DNA of 64,000 nucleotides from Salinarimonas sp046292825 (GTDB lineage Bacteria > Pseudomonadota > Alphaproteobacteria > Rhizobiales > Beijerinckiaceae): the NCBI RefSeq assembly GCF_046292825.1, contig NZ_JBKBQG010000016.1, positions 19,483-83,482 of the forward strand. Reading direction: 5' to 3'. Shown here in pieces: positions 7,712 through 18,235 of the stretch. The notes under the pieces are model-generated. The model did not search any database and was not told the DNA's origin. It worked only from the letters and a program-made list of their open reading frames with translations. The stretch's first letter is position 1. The number at the start of each line of letters is the position of its first letter. The position numbers and the translations under genes are program-made.

Positions 7712-8725
7712 ATGACGCAGGATCGCGAGACGAAGAGCCCGCAGGACGAGCGGCCGGCCGAGGGCAGCGGGCCGCGCGGCCCGCGCCGCGGTCAGCGCCA
7801 GGGCGATCGCCCCAAGCGCCGCGACGTGAACGGCTGGGTGGTGCTCGACAAGGCGGTCGGCACGACCTCGACGCAGGCCGTCGCGATCGTCAAGCGCGCG
7901 CTCAATGCCAAGAAGGCCGGCCATGCCGGCACGCTCGATCCGCTCGCCTCGGGCCTCCTGCCGATCGCGCTCGGCGAGGCGACGAAGACCGTCCCCTTCG
8001 TGATGGACGGCCGCAAGGCCTATCTCTTCACCGTCGCCTGGGGTGCGCAGACCGACACCGACGACGCGGAGGGCGTCGTCGTCGCCCGCTCGGACGCGCG
8101 CCCCGCCGCGGACGCGATCGAGGCGCTCCTGCCGAATTTCGTCGGCGAGATCATGCAGGTCCCGCCCCGCTTCTCCGCGATCAAGATCGCGGGCGAGCGC
8201 GCCTACGACCTCGCCCGCGACGGGGAGGCGGTGGAGCTCGTCGCGCGGCCCGTCGAGATCGACCGGCTCTCCCTCGTGCATCACGACGGCGAGACGAGCG
8301 TGTTCGAGGCCGAATGCGGGCGCGGCACCTATGTGCGCGCGATCGCCCGCGATCTCGGCCTCGCGCTCGGCTGCTTCGGCCACGTCTCGGCCCTGCGCCG
8401 CACCCGCGTCGGCCCCTTCACCGAGGAGGACGCGATCGAGGTCGCCGATCTCGAGGCCCTGCGCGCGGCCGCCGAGGCCGGGGAGACGCCGGATCTCGCC
8501 GATGTGGTTCTGCCGGTGCAGACCGCGCTCGGCGAGATCGACGAGGTCCCGGTCTCCCGCGACGCCGCCGCCCGCCTGATGCGCGGCCAGTCGGTGATCC
8601 TGCGCGGCCGCGATGCCCCGATCGAGGGCCAGGCCTATGCCACCTGCGGCGGCGTGCTCGTCTCGACCGGCACCATCGAGCGCGGCGAGTTCGTGCCGCA
8701 TCGGGTGTTCAATCTGGGCCGGTGA
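7712..8725 (+). CDS. truB: tRNA pseudouridine(55) synthase TruB
   Basis: The protein has 337 residues and makes pseudouridine 55 in the T loop of tRNAs. After a basic linker of ~25 residues, the family signature GWVVLDKAVGTTS is followed by the catalytic motif HAGTLDPLASGLLPIALGEATK, whose Asp is the nucleophile. PPRFSAIKIAGERAYDLAR and RGTYVRAIARDLG are also diagnostic. I favour the ATG at 7712; a GTG at 7706 that overlaps the rbfA stop is equally in frame and adds two residues. It is the last gene of the operon and converges on the MocR-type gene. Confidence 0.95.
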   Translation: MTQDRETKSPQDERPAEGSGPRGPRRGQRQGDRPKRRDVNGWVVLDKAVGTTSTQAVAIVKRALNAKKAGHAGTLDPLASGLLPIALGEATKTVPFVMDGRKAYLFTVAWGAQTDTDDAEGVVVARSDARPAADAIEALLPNFVGEIMQVPPRFSAIKIAGERAYDLARDGEAVELVARPVEIDRLSLVHHDGETSVFEAECGRGTYVRAIARDLGLALGCFGHVSALRRTRVGPFTEEDAIEVADLEALRAAAEAGETPDLADVVLPVQTALGEIDEVPVSRDAAARLMRGQSVILRGRDAPIEGQAYATCGGVLVSTGTIERGEFVPHRVFNLGR

Positions 8726-8748
8726 GGCTGGGGAGGGCGACGCGCGCG

Positions 8749-10260
8749 CTAGATGCCGCGGGACGCGTGGTCGGCGATCCTCCCGGCCAGGTCTCGAAGC
8801 GCTGCTCCCGACCGGCGAATCTCGCTCTCCTCGAAACCGGCATAGCCGAGCAACAGCCCCCGTCGGCGCTCGATGCCGACCCCGTAGATCGACAGGGGAC
8901 GCGCCATGACGCCGCGCCCCGCGAGGAGACGCGCCAAGGCGATGTCGTCCTCGCCGGGGGCGAGCGGCAGGACGAGATGCATTCCGGCCGCGAGCTGCGA
9001 GGGTGGCACCTCGTAGCCGAGTTCCTCGCGCAGGACGGCGACGAGCGCCGCCTGGCGCGCGCCGTAGATCGCCCGCATGCGGCGCAGATGCGCCGCATAG
9101 AGCCCGCGATGCATGAACTCGGCGAGGACCATCTGTTCGAGGATCGGAGCGTGCCGATCGACGACGGCGCGCGCCCTGGCGAAATCGGCCGCGAGATCGG
9201 ACGGCGCCACGATGAAGCCGAGCCGGAAGGAGGGTAGCATCGTCTTCGAGAAGGTGCCGACATAGACGACCCGCTGTTGCGGGTCGCGGCTGCGAAGCGG
9301 CCGATGCGGCGGACCGCCATAGACGAAATCGGAATCGTAATCGTCCTCCACGATCCAGGCGCCGCAGCCATAGGCGTGTTCGAGCAGAGCCTTCGCACGA
9401 TCCGGCGAGAGGCGGTCGCCCAGCGGGTAGTTGCGGGCCGGCGACACGACGATCATGCGCGGCGCGGGCATGCGCCCGACGGCGTCCTCCACCACGAGGC
9501 CCTCGCGGTCCGTCGCCACCGGGACGACGCTGCAGCCGTTCGCCGCGATCGCGGCGCGGGTGCCGAAATAGCCCGGATCCTCGATCCAGACGGGATCGCC
9601 GCGCTCGACCAGGAGCCGCGTGACGAGGTCGAGGCTCTGCTGCGAGCCGGTGGTGACGATGATCTCTTCCGGCGTGCAGACGATGTCGCGCGTTACCCGC
9701 AGATGCCGGGCGATCGCCTCGCGCAGGGGCCCGTAGCCGGCATTGGAGACGTCGACGAGCACGCTCCCGGTCAAGCGGCCGCTCACCTCGTTCATGATGC
9801 GCAGCCAGGAGCGCAACGGGAAGGCGCGCAGGTCGGGCACGTCCGGCATGAAGGGCACGGGCCGCTCGGAGAGGGTGCCGACGCTCTGGGCGATGAGGAT
9901 GCGCCCGCGCTGGGACACGGAGCGGAAGGGGTAGGTTCCGCTCGCGGCCCCGCTTCCGGGCTCGGACGCGGCGGCGACCGGCGGCGCGGCGGCGAGCGCG
10001 GCGACGTAGGTCCCGTCTCCGACGCGGCCGGCGAGATAGCCCTCCGCCGTCAGCGTCTCGAAGACCTGCAGGACGGTGTTGCGGGAGACCTTCCACTCGC
10101 TCGCGAGCGTCCGCGTCGAGGGCAGACGCGTGCCCGCAGGCAGGCGCCCCGCTTCGATGCCCGTCCTCAGCGCGTCCGATATCCGGCGGTGCAGCGGAGC
10201 GGCATCGCGGGGCGCGATGTCGATCGCGAAAAGCGCCCCATGGTCGGCGGTGCGGGACAT
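8749..10260 (-). CDS. MocR/PdxR-type transcriptional regulator (GntR wHTH + aminotransferase fold)
   Basis: The protein has 503 residues. The N-terminal ~75 residues are a GntR winged helix-turn-helix (LPAGTRLPSTRTLASEWKVS). The rest is a fold-type I aminotransferase domain; the PLP-binding Lys is about residue 339 in GTFSKTMLPSFRLG, and VTTGSQQSLDLVTRLL and VEDDYDSDF are typical. Such proteins sense amine or amino-acid metabolites through PLP chemistry. It is divergent from the ABC/oxidoreductase/glutamine-synthetase-like operon starting at 10523, so I infer that it controls that operon, which supports an amine-like inducer. Direct repeats in the shared gap are candidate binding sites. Confidence 0.9.
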   Translation of the reverse strand: MSRTADHGALFAIDIAPRDAAPLHRRISDALRTGIEAGRLPAGTRLPSTRTLASEWKVSRNTVLQVFETLTAEGYLAGRVGDGTYVAALAAAPPVAAASEPGSGAASGTYPFRSVSQRGRILIAQSVGTLSERPVPFMPDVPDLRAFPLRSWLRIMNEVSGRLTGSVLVDVSNAGYGPLREAIARHLRVTRDIVCTPEEIIVTTGSQQSLDLVTRLLVERGDPVWIEDPGYFGTRAAIAANGCSVVPVATDREGLVVEDAVGRMPAPRMIVVSPARNYPLGDRLSPDRAKALLEHAYGCGAWIVEDDYDSDFVYGGPPHRPLRSRDPQQRVVYVGTFSKTMLPSFRLGFIVAPSDLAADFARARAVVDRHAPILEQMVLAEFMHRGLYAAHLRRMRAIYGARQAALVAVLREELGYEVPPSQLAAGMHLVLPLAPGEDDIALARLLAGRGVMARPLSIYGVGIERRRGLLLGYAGFEESEIRRSGAALRDLAGRIADHASRGI

Positions 10261-10314
10261 GGTCTGAACTCCCCGTGGGACGCCGTCGGATTGGCTCCCT
10301 CACGAAGATCAAAT

Positions 10315-10331
10315 TGGCACTGACCTGGCAC
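10315..10331 (-). promoter_or_regulatory. Candidate MocR operator, tandem GTGCCA repeats
   Basis: On the minus strand GTGCCA occurs twice, 11 bases start to start (10331-10326 and 10320-10315). MocR-family regulators often bind direct repeats one helical turn apart. The site is 55 bases upstream of the regulator start and about 190 bases upstream of the operon start. GGCACTGA recurs at 10383-10390. I saw no convincing -35/-10 pair in the rest of the 262-base gap. Confidence 0.4.
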
Positions 10332-10522
10332 GTGAAAGCAAGATCATATGTTGGGCAGACAAGTGTTCCGGCGAATCCGGCCGGCACTGAGCAAGTATCG
10401 GTACGTCTACTTATCCGAGCGCCCGCATGACGCGCCGCACACATCTGCGGCGCGAGAGACCGCCTTCGCGCCGAAACCATTGCTGGTGACGAACCGGCAA
10501 GCCGCAAACCTGTGAGGGGATC

Positions 10523-12085
10523 ATGAGCAAGGACCGCTTGAAAATCGAGCAGACCATCGCCGCCTACGAGGCCGGCGGAATGACCCGGCGTGGCTTTCTC
10601 GGCCGGCTCGGCGCGCTCGGCGTCTCGACCGCCATCGCCAACGTGCTCGTGCAGTCGCCGCTCGGCGCCGCGCGGGCCTTCGCCGCGATCTCGGGGCCGG
10701 AGGAGCGCGCCTGGGCGCTCGCCAAGGAGGCGGCGGCGCGCGCGACGAAGCGCACGCTCACCCTCCTCATCCCGACGGGGTCGATCGGCAACATGACGCC
10801 CTATGTCGACAAGTGGAAGAACGAGTTGGACATCCAGCTCCAGTTCATCGAGGAGCCCGACGAGGTCGTCCACACCAAGGGCATGCAGGAGGCGGTCGCC
10901 CGAACCGGCACCTACGACGTGATGATGCCGACCGCGATGTCCTATCCGGACTGGATCGACGCCGGCGTGATCTTCGACCTGACGGAGTGGGTGGAGAAGT
11001 ACAATCCCGAGCTCTTCAACCCGGAATTCGGCGTCGTCTTCCCGGCGAGCCACCACGCGCAGCTCTACAACGGCCGCGTGGCGGGCCTCCTCAACGACGG
11101 CGACCAGATCACGCTTCTGTGCCGCCAGGACATGATGGACGCCAAGGCCGAGGCCTTCGCGGACCGCTACGGCCGACCGATCGGCGTGCCGCTGACCTGG
11201 CGCGAATACCACGAACTCGCCGAGTTCATGCACGATCCGGCGAACGGCTTCTACGGCAGCCTCGAATACCGCTCGCGCTATTACGTCAAGTGGATGTTCA
11301 TGCAGCGGCTGATGTCGAAGGGTCGGCTGTATTTCGACGGCGATATGAACCCGACCTTCAACTCGGACGAGGGCCTCGCCGCGCTCGAGGACATGCTCGC
11401 CGTGAACCAGTACCTGCACCCGGACGCGTTCAGCTTCACCTGGTCGTCGAACTACAACGCCTTCGGCCGGGGCGAGGGCTTCATGAACATCGTCTGGCCG
11501 TCGGGCTTCAAGTATTCGCGAGCGCCGTCGACGGGCCCCGCCACGACGGGCAAGATCGCCGCCACCGTGATGCCCGCCGATTTCCTCCCCGACGGCCGCA
11601 AGCTCCATGCGGGCCTGTTCTGCTGGGGCTACGGCTACGCGGTGTCGAAGTACTCGGCCAATCCCGAGCTCGCCTACGCCTATGCGCAATGGATGACCTC
11701 GCCGACGATCTCGGCGGACGCCATCCCCTATCTCGGCGGCTATTCGGACCCCTATCGCGTGAACCACATGAAGCAGCCGACGCCGCGGCTCGTGGACACC
11801 TACACGCAGCCTTATCTCGACACCCTCTACGACAACATGGTCAACACCGTGCCGGATTTCTGCCTGCCGGGCGGCTTCGAGTACCAGGACGCGCTCGACA
11901 AGGAAGTCCATGCCTGCATGACGGGCGAGAAGGCGCCGAAGGCGGCGCTCGACGACGCGGCCCGCGCCTTCGATCGGATCACCCGCCGCGTCGGCCGCGA
12001 GAAGGTGCGCTCCGCCTGGCTCGCGCTCGCCCAGAACCTCGCCGACCCGATCAAGGAAGCGGCGGGCGTCACGAAGTGGACCTGA
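10523..12085 (+). CDS. ABC transporter extracellular solute-binding protein (Tat signal)
   Basis: The protein has 520 residues, long for a family 1 solute-binding protein. Residues 21-28 (TRRGFLGR) form a twin-arginine signal before a hydrophobic stretch and AARAFAA, so it is probably exported folded. The mature part (TLTLLIPTGSIGNMTPYVDKW, WTSPTISADAIPYLGGYSDPYR) resembles sugar or polyol binding proteins of the GlpV type, although the substrate is not readable. It is the first gene of a block that continues with two permeases and two ATPases. The start follows a GAGGGGATC ribosome site. Confidence 0.85.
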   Translation: MSKDRLKIEQTIAAYEAGGMTRRGFLGRLGALGVSTAIANVLVQSPLGAARAFAAISGPEERAWALAKEAAARATKRTLTLLIPTGSIGNMTPYVDKWKNELDIQLQFIEEPDEVVHTKGMQEAVARTGTYDVMMPTAMSYPDWIDAGVIFDLTEWVEKYNPELFNPEFGVVFPASHHAQLYNGRVAGLLNDGDQITLLCRQDMMDAKAEAFADRYGRPIGVPLTWREYHELAEFMHDPANGFYGSLEYRSRYYVKWMFMQRLMSKGRLYFDGDMNPTFNSDEGLAALEDMLAVNQYLHPDAFSFTWSSNYNAFGRGEGFMNIVWPSGFKYSRAPSTGPATTGKIAATVMPADFLPDGRKLHAGLFCWGYGYAVSKYSANPELAYAYAQWMTSPTISADAIPYLGGYSDPYRVNHMKQPTPRLVDTYTQPYLDTLYDNMVNTVPDFCLPGGFEYQDALDKEVHACMTGEKAPKAALDDAARAFDRITRRVGREKVRSAWLALAQNLADPIKEAAGVTKWT

Positions 12086-12158
12086 CGCGCCGCACGGCGC
12101 CGGGCGGGGTCCGAAGGACTCCGCCCCTCCGCACCCACCTCTCGAGAGAGGCGACACC

Positions 12159-13112
12159 ATGAACGCGCATGTCGAGGCCGCGCCGCTGCTGGCCTCCTCC
12201 CCGGCCCTGCCGCGCAAGCGGACGACGCGGCGCGCGCGGATCGCGCGGGCGCTGCTCCTGCCGAGCCAGCTCGTCTCGCTCTTCGTGCTGATCGTGCCGC
12301 TCGTGGTGGCGCTCTACATGAGCTTCACCGATTGGACGCCGACGCGCGGCTCCCTGCTGAACGCGGAATTCGTCGGTCTCATGAACTACGAGGAGTTGCT
12401 CGTCTACGACACGCGCTTCGTCGAGGCGGTGGGGCGCACGCTCGCTTTCGCGATCGTCTGTCTGTCGCTCGAATTCCTGATCGGGCTCGGCCTCGCGGTT
12501 CTGTTCATGCGCTCCTTCCGCGGCAAGTCGGTGCTGTTCTCGCTCCTCCTGACGCCGATGATGGTGCTGCCGGTGGTCGTCGGCTACACCTTCTGGATGC
12601 TCTTCCAGTCGAACGGGCCGATCAACCAGGTGATCGAGCTCGCGTTCGGCCCGGGCAGCGCGCCGGAATGGTTCCGCTCGGCCTGGACCGCACGCGCGAC
12701 GATCGTCGTGACGGAAGTCTGGCACTGGACGCCGCTCTTCTTCCTCATCCTCCTGTCGGGCCTGAACGCGGTGCCGGAGAACCCCGTGCGCGCGGCGACG
12801 ATCCTGGGCGCCTCGCCGCGGCAGGTCTTCTTCCGCGTCGTCCTGCCGATGCTCGCGCCGGTGATCGTCATCGCCTTCGTCATCCGCGGCATGGAAGTCG
12901 TCAAGCTCTTCGACGAAGTCTTCATGCTCACCCGCGGCGGGCCGGGCACGTCGACCGAGACGATCAGCCTGTACATCTACAAGCTCGCCTTCAACGATTT
13001 CCAGCTCGCCTACGGCGCGGCGGCGGCCTTCCTCGTGCTCGTCGGCACGCTCGTGCTCGTGCACCTGATGCTCACCCCCGTCCGCAACGTCCTCCTCGAG
13101 GAGCGCCGCTGA
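12159..13112 (+). CDS. ABC transporter permease, MalF/UgpA-like
   Basis: The protein has 317 residues with about six membrane helices. The N-terminal helix is LVSLFVLIVPLVVALYMSFTDW. The cytoplasmic EAA loop reads PVRAATILGASPRQVFFRVVLPML, which contacts the ATPases. It follows the solute-binding protein gene after 73 bases with no visible terminator. The stop TGA overlaps the next ATG by one base. The architecture is that of carbohydrate uptake (CUT1) importers. Confidence 0.88.
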   Translation: MNAHVEAAPLLASSPALPRKRTTRRARIARALLLPSQLVSLFVLIVPLVVALYMSFTDWTPTRGSLLNAEFVGLMNYEELLVYDTRFVEAVGRTLAFAIVCLSLEFLIGLGLAVLFMRSFRGKSVLFSLLLTPMMVLPVVVGYTFWMLFQSNGPINQVIELAFGPGSAPEWFRSAWTARATIVVTEVWHWTPLFFLILLSGLNAVPENPVRAATILGASPRQVFFRVVLPMLAPVIVIAFVIRGMEVVKLFDEVFMLTRGGPGTSTETISLYIYKLAFNDFQLAYGAAAAFLVLVGTLVLVHLMLTPVRNVLLEERR

Positions 13113-13968
13113 TGCCGACGCGCCCGCTCACCCCCGCTCTCGCCCTCGTCCTCGCCGCGGCGCTCGCGATCACCCTCTTCCCGATCTTCTGGATCGTGAT
13201 GACGGCGCTCAAGCCGCCCACCGACTGGAACGCGGCGCCCGCGATCTGGGTGCCCTCCGAGCCGACGCTGGTCAATTTCCAGACGCTGTTCGATCCGGAC
13301 GCGCTGCGTGTCTACGGGGTCGGCGGCGTCAGCGAGGCGGCGACGGGCGCCGTCCTCGGCTCGCTGCTGGCGAGCAGCATCGCGACCGTGCTCTCGGTCG
13401 CGATCGGGCTCGCCGCCGCCATCGCGCTCTCGCGCTACGCCACCGGTGGCCGCTTCACGCCGCTCGCGATCCTGTCGGGCCGCATGGTGCCGCCGGCCGC
13501 GATGGCGGTGCCCTTCGTGATCGTGTTCTCGAGCGCGCGGCTCATCGACAGCTATGTCGGCCTCGTCGCGATCTACGTCGCGGTGACGCTGCCCTTCTCG
13601 ACCTGGATGCTCAAAAGCTTCGTCGACGACGTCCCGCGCGAGGTCGAGGAGGCGGCGATGATCGACGGACGCTCGCGGCTCTCCGCGCATCTGACCGTGA
13701 CGATCCCGCTGATCCGCGGCGGGCTGTTCGCGACGACCTTGTTCATCTTCATCCTCAACTGGTCGGAATTCCTGTTCGCCCTGGTGCTCTCCTATTCGAG
13801 CATCGAGACGATCCCCGTGCGCCTCGCCAAATACGTCACGGCGACCGCCGGCACCCTGTTCGGCGTCCAGGCCGCGCTCGCGGTGATCGCCATGGCCCCC
13901 CTCGTGATCGCGGGCTTCCTCATCCAGAAGCAGCTCGCGCGCGGCATGACCTTCGGAGCGGTGAAGCG

Positions 13969-13972
<4 letters not shown>
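13112..13972 (+). CDS. ABC transporter permease, MalG/UgpE-like
   Basis: The protein has 286 residues and about six helices, starting MPTRPLTPALALVLAAALAI. The EAA loop is DVPREVEEAAMIDGRSRLSA, close to the CUT1 consensus. It overlaps the preceding permease by one base and the following ATPase by four (ATGA), so the subunits are made in a coupled fashion. It should pair with the preceding permease as the heterodimeric channel. Confidence 0.9.
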
Positions 13973-15092
<1,120 letters not shown>

Positions 15093-15096
<4 letters not shown>

Positions 15097-16184
15097 GGAC
15101 GGATGGACTTCTGGTCGAGCGCCTCTCGAAGCGCTTCGGCAAGCATCTCGCGCTCGACGAGGTCGCGTTCCGCGTGCCGAAGGGCGGCTTCGTCGTGCTG
15201 CTCGGCCCGGCGGGCGCGGGCAAGACGACGACGATGCGCTGCATCGCCGGTCTCGAGGAGCCGGAGGAGGGCGCGATCGCGCTCGACGGGCGGCCGCTCG
15301 ACGGGCTGGAGCCGCGCGCCCGCGACGTCGCGATGATCTTCGACAATCTCGCGCTCTACCCGAACAAGACCGGCTTTCAGAACATCGCGAGCCCGCTCCT
15401 CCTGCGCGGGCTCCCGCGGGAGACCGTCGAGGAGCGGGTGCGGGCGGTCGCGGCCAAGCTCGCCATCGCCCACGTGCTGGGGCGCTTGCCGCGCACGATG
15501 AGCGGCGGCGAGCGCCAGCGCATCGCCTTGGCCCGCGCGCTCGTGCGCGATCCGGCGCTCTTCCTCCTCGACGAGCCGCTCTCCTCGCTCGACGCCATGC
15601 TGCGGGTCGAACTGCGCGCGGAATTGCGGCGCATCCAGCGCGAGAACGGCGCGACCTTCCTCCTCGCGACGCCCGACTTCGTCGAGGCGCTGGCGCTCGC
15701 GGACACGATCGTCGTCCTGATGGAGGGCCGCGTGCGCCAGATCGGCAGCCCGCAGGAGATCTACGACGCGCCCGCCGATCGCGCGGTCGCCCGCTTCGTC
15801 GGCGCGCCCGAGATCAATCTCGTCCCCGCGGGCCTCGATACCGGGCGGCTGCGCCTCCTCGACACGACCTTTCCCGCGCCGATCGCGCTCGCGAAGGGGC
15901 TCGGCACGCGCACCGGGTTCGAGGCGGGTCTGCGGCCGGAGGATCTGACGATCGGCCCGCCGCGTGCCGGCGCCGCCGAGGCGACCCTGACCGACATCGA
16001 GCCGCTCGGCGTGCGCGCCGCGCTCACCTTCGAGGCGGCCGGCCTCGAGATCCGCGCGAGCGTGCCGGCGGCGCAGGCGCGCGGCCTCTCGACCGGCGAG
16101 CGCCTCGGGCTCGCCCCGCGCCTCGAGCGCCTCCTCGCCTTCGACGCCGCGAGCGGCCGCAGCCTGCCGCGTTCCACGGAGTGA
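15093..16184 (+). CDS. ABC transporter ATPase subunit 2 (degenerate Q- and H-loops)
   Basis: The protein has 363 residues and a GTG start that overlaps the previous stop. Walker A is GPAGAGKTT (38-46), the signature MSGGERQR (136-143) is canonical, and Walker B is LLDEP with Glu161. However, the Q-loop position is Asp84 (IFDN instead of FQ) and the switch His is replaced by Pro193 (ATPDFVEA instead of THDQVEA). It therefore probably binds ATP but hydrolyses poorly in its own site, while lending a good signature to subunit 1. A C-terminal TOBE-like region is present. Confidence 0.9.
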
Positions 16185-16189
16185 CCGCG

Positions 16190-18235
16190 ATGCCCACGAC
16201 CGACACCACCCGCCGCCGCGTCAAGACGACTTGCCCGCGCGATTGCTACGACGCCTGCGGCATGGTCGCGGTGGTCGAGGACGGGCGCGTGCGCAAGGTG
16301 CTCGGCGATCCCGATCACGCCATCGCCCGGGGCGCGCTCTGCGGCAAATGCGCGATCGCCTATAACGGCGTCTGGCGAGACCCGTCCGCGCGGCTCACGA
16401 CGCCTCTGCGCCGCATCGGTGCCAAGGGCGATGGCGCCTTCGCGCCGATCTCGTGGGAGGAGGCGCTCGCCGCGATCGCCGACCGGTTGTCGGGCATCGT
16501 CGCGAATTCGGGCCCCGCGCGCATCCTGCACGCGCATTACACCGGCACGGTCGGCCTCCTCGCCGGCTGGTTCCCGACCCGCTTCTTCGCCCATCTCGGC
16601 GCGACCGAGGTCGATCCCGACAGCGTCTGCAACAAAGCCGGCCACATGGCGCTCGACTACGTGCTCGGCACCTCGCTCGACGGCTTCGACCCGGAGAGCG
16701 CGAGCGATGCCGCGACGATCCTCGTCTGGGGCGCGAACCCGTCGCATTCGGCGCCGCACATGCACAAGCATTGGCTGCGCGAGACGCCGGCGCGGGTGAT
16801 CGTGATCGATCCCGTCACGACGGGCACCGCGAGCGCCTTCGCGCAGGATCATGTCAAGCTGCGGCCGGGCACCGACGCGGCCCTCGCCTTCGGCCTCATG
16901 CACGTCGCCCGCCGCGAGAATCTCCTCGACGAGGCCTTCGTCGCCCGCTCGGTCCTCGGCTACGACGCGATCGAGGCGGCGATCGAGGCCGCGACGCCGG
17001 AGGCGATCGCGGCGCTCACGGGCGTGCCCGCGGAGACGATCGCGGACGTCGCGCGCGCCTATGCGCGCGGCCCGTCGATGATCTGGCTCGGCCAGGGCAT
17101 GCAGCGCACCCGCCGCGGCGGCAACGCCTTCCGCGCCATCGCCGCGCTCGCCGCGATCACCGGCCAGATCGGCAAGACCGGTGCGGGTTTGTGCTACATG
17201 AACGGGCCGGCGACGCGCGGCATCGACATGGCGCTCCTCACCGCCCCCGAGGTCGCGCGCGACCCCGGCAGCGTCAGCCACATGGATCTCGCACGGATTC
17301 TCGCCGACCCCGCCCGCGCCGAGGCCTTCTTCACCTGGAACTGCAACCCCCTCGCCTCCTCGCCGGACCAGGCGAGCTTGCGCGCGGCGATGGCGCGGGA
17401 GGACCTGTTCACGGTCGCCTGCGACGTGTTCCCGACGGACACGGTCGCCTTCGCGGACATCGTGCTCCCGGCGGCGTCCTTCCTCGAATGCGACGACATC
17501 GTCGCCCCCTATTTCCATCACACCTTGTCCGCGCAGGTGAAGGTCGAGGAGCCGCCGGGCGAGGCTCTGCCGAACGCGGAGATCTTCCGCCGCCTCGCCG
17601 CCGCCATGGGCTACGACCACCCGGCGCTCTTCGAGACCGACGAGAGCCTCCTTTCGCGCATCCTCGCGGCGACGCCCTTCGAGGGCGATTTCGCGGCGCT
17701 CGCGGCGGCGGGCACGGTGCGCCTCCACGACGCCCCGCGCATCCCCTTCGCCGACGGCATCTTCCCGACGCCGTCGGGGCGCATCGAGATCGCGAGCGCG
17801 CGGGCGCAGGCCGACGGCTTGCCCCTCGTGCCCGAGCCGCATGCCGACGGGCCGCCGACGAGCGGGCGTCTGCGCATCCTCTCCCCGGCCTGCGCCTGGC
17901 AGATGAACGCGAGCTACGCCAACGATCCCGGCATCGCGCGCCAGATCGGCCCCGCGCGGGTCCATCTCCACCCCGACGACGCGGCGGCCGCCGGGCTCGC
18001 GGACGGCGATCCGGCCACCCTCGAGAACGAGGCCGGGCGGCTCGACCTCGCGGTCCGCATCAGCGAGGCGGTGCAGCCGGGCGTCGCGCTCGTCTACAAG
18101 GGCCGGTGGCCCGGTCGCGAACCGGCGGGGGCGAACGTCAATGTGCTCCATGCCGGCGCCAAGGCCGATCTCGGCGGCTCGACGGCTGTCCATTCGCTCG
18201 AGGCGACGCTCGTCCCGGCGGGAGGCGGGTCGTGA
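16190..18235 (+). CDS. Molybdopterin-dependent oxidoreductase (DMSO reductase superfamily)
   Basis: The protein has 681 residues. The N-terminus carries a [4Fe-4S] motif, Cys15-x3-Cys19-x3-Cys23 with Cys51 (CPRDCYDAC, ALCGKC), followed by the bis-MGD binding domains (WGANPSHSAPHMHKHW, IDPVTTGTASAFA, WLGQGMQRTRRGGNAFR, DIVLPAASFLE). The C-terminal domain contains HLHPDDAAAAGL. There is no signal peptide, so it acts in the cytoplasm, unlike most respiratory relatives. It lies between the importer and a flavoprotein reductase, with a ferredoxin five genes on, so a soluble electron chain is plausible. Its substrate is unknown. Confidence 0.88.
   Translation: MPTTDTTRRRVKTTCPRDCYDACGMVAVVEDGRVRKVLGDPDHAIARGALCGKCAIAYNGVWRDPSARLTTPLRRIGAKGDGAFAPISWEEALAAIADRLSGIVANSGPARILHAHYTGTVGLLAGWFPTRFFAHLGATEVDPDSVCNKAGHMALDYVLGTSLDGFDPESASDAATILVWGANPSHSAPHMHKHWLRETPARVIVIDPVTTGTASAFAQDHVKLRPGTDAALAFGLMHVARRENLLDEAFVARSVLGYDAIEAAIEAATPEAIAALTGVPAETIADVARAYARGPSMIWLGQGMQRTRRGGNAFRAIAALAAITGQIGKTGAGLCYMNGPATRGIDMALLTAPEVARDPGSVSHMDLARILADPARAEAFFTWNCNPLASSPDQASLRAAMAREDLFTVACDVFPTDTVAFADIVLPAASFLECDDIVAPYFHHTLSAQVKVEEPPGEALPNAEIFRRLAAAMGYDHPALFETDESLLSRILAATPFEGDFAALAAAGTVRLHDAPRIPFADGIFPTPSGRIEIASARAQADGLPLVPEPHADGPPTSGRLRILSPACAWQMNASYANDPGIARQIGPARVHLHPDDAAAAGLADGDPATLENEAGRLDLAVRISEAVQPGVALVYKGRWPGREPAGANVNVLHAGAKADLGGSTAVHSLEATLVPAGGGS

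Noticed and set aside
7421..12217. A 1598-codon open frame on the minus strand
   Set aside because: It runs antisense through rbfA, truB and the ABC operon and out of frame through the MocR gene. Arg/Ala/His-rich translation without domains is the usual shadow of high-GC genes.
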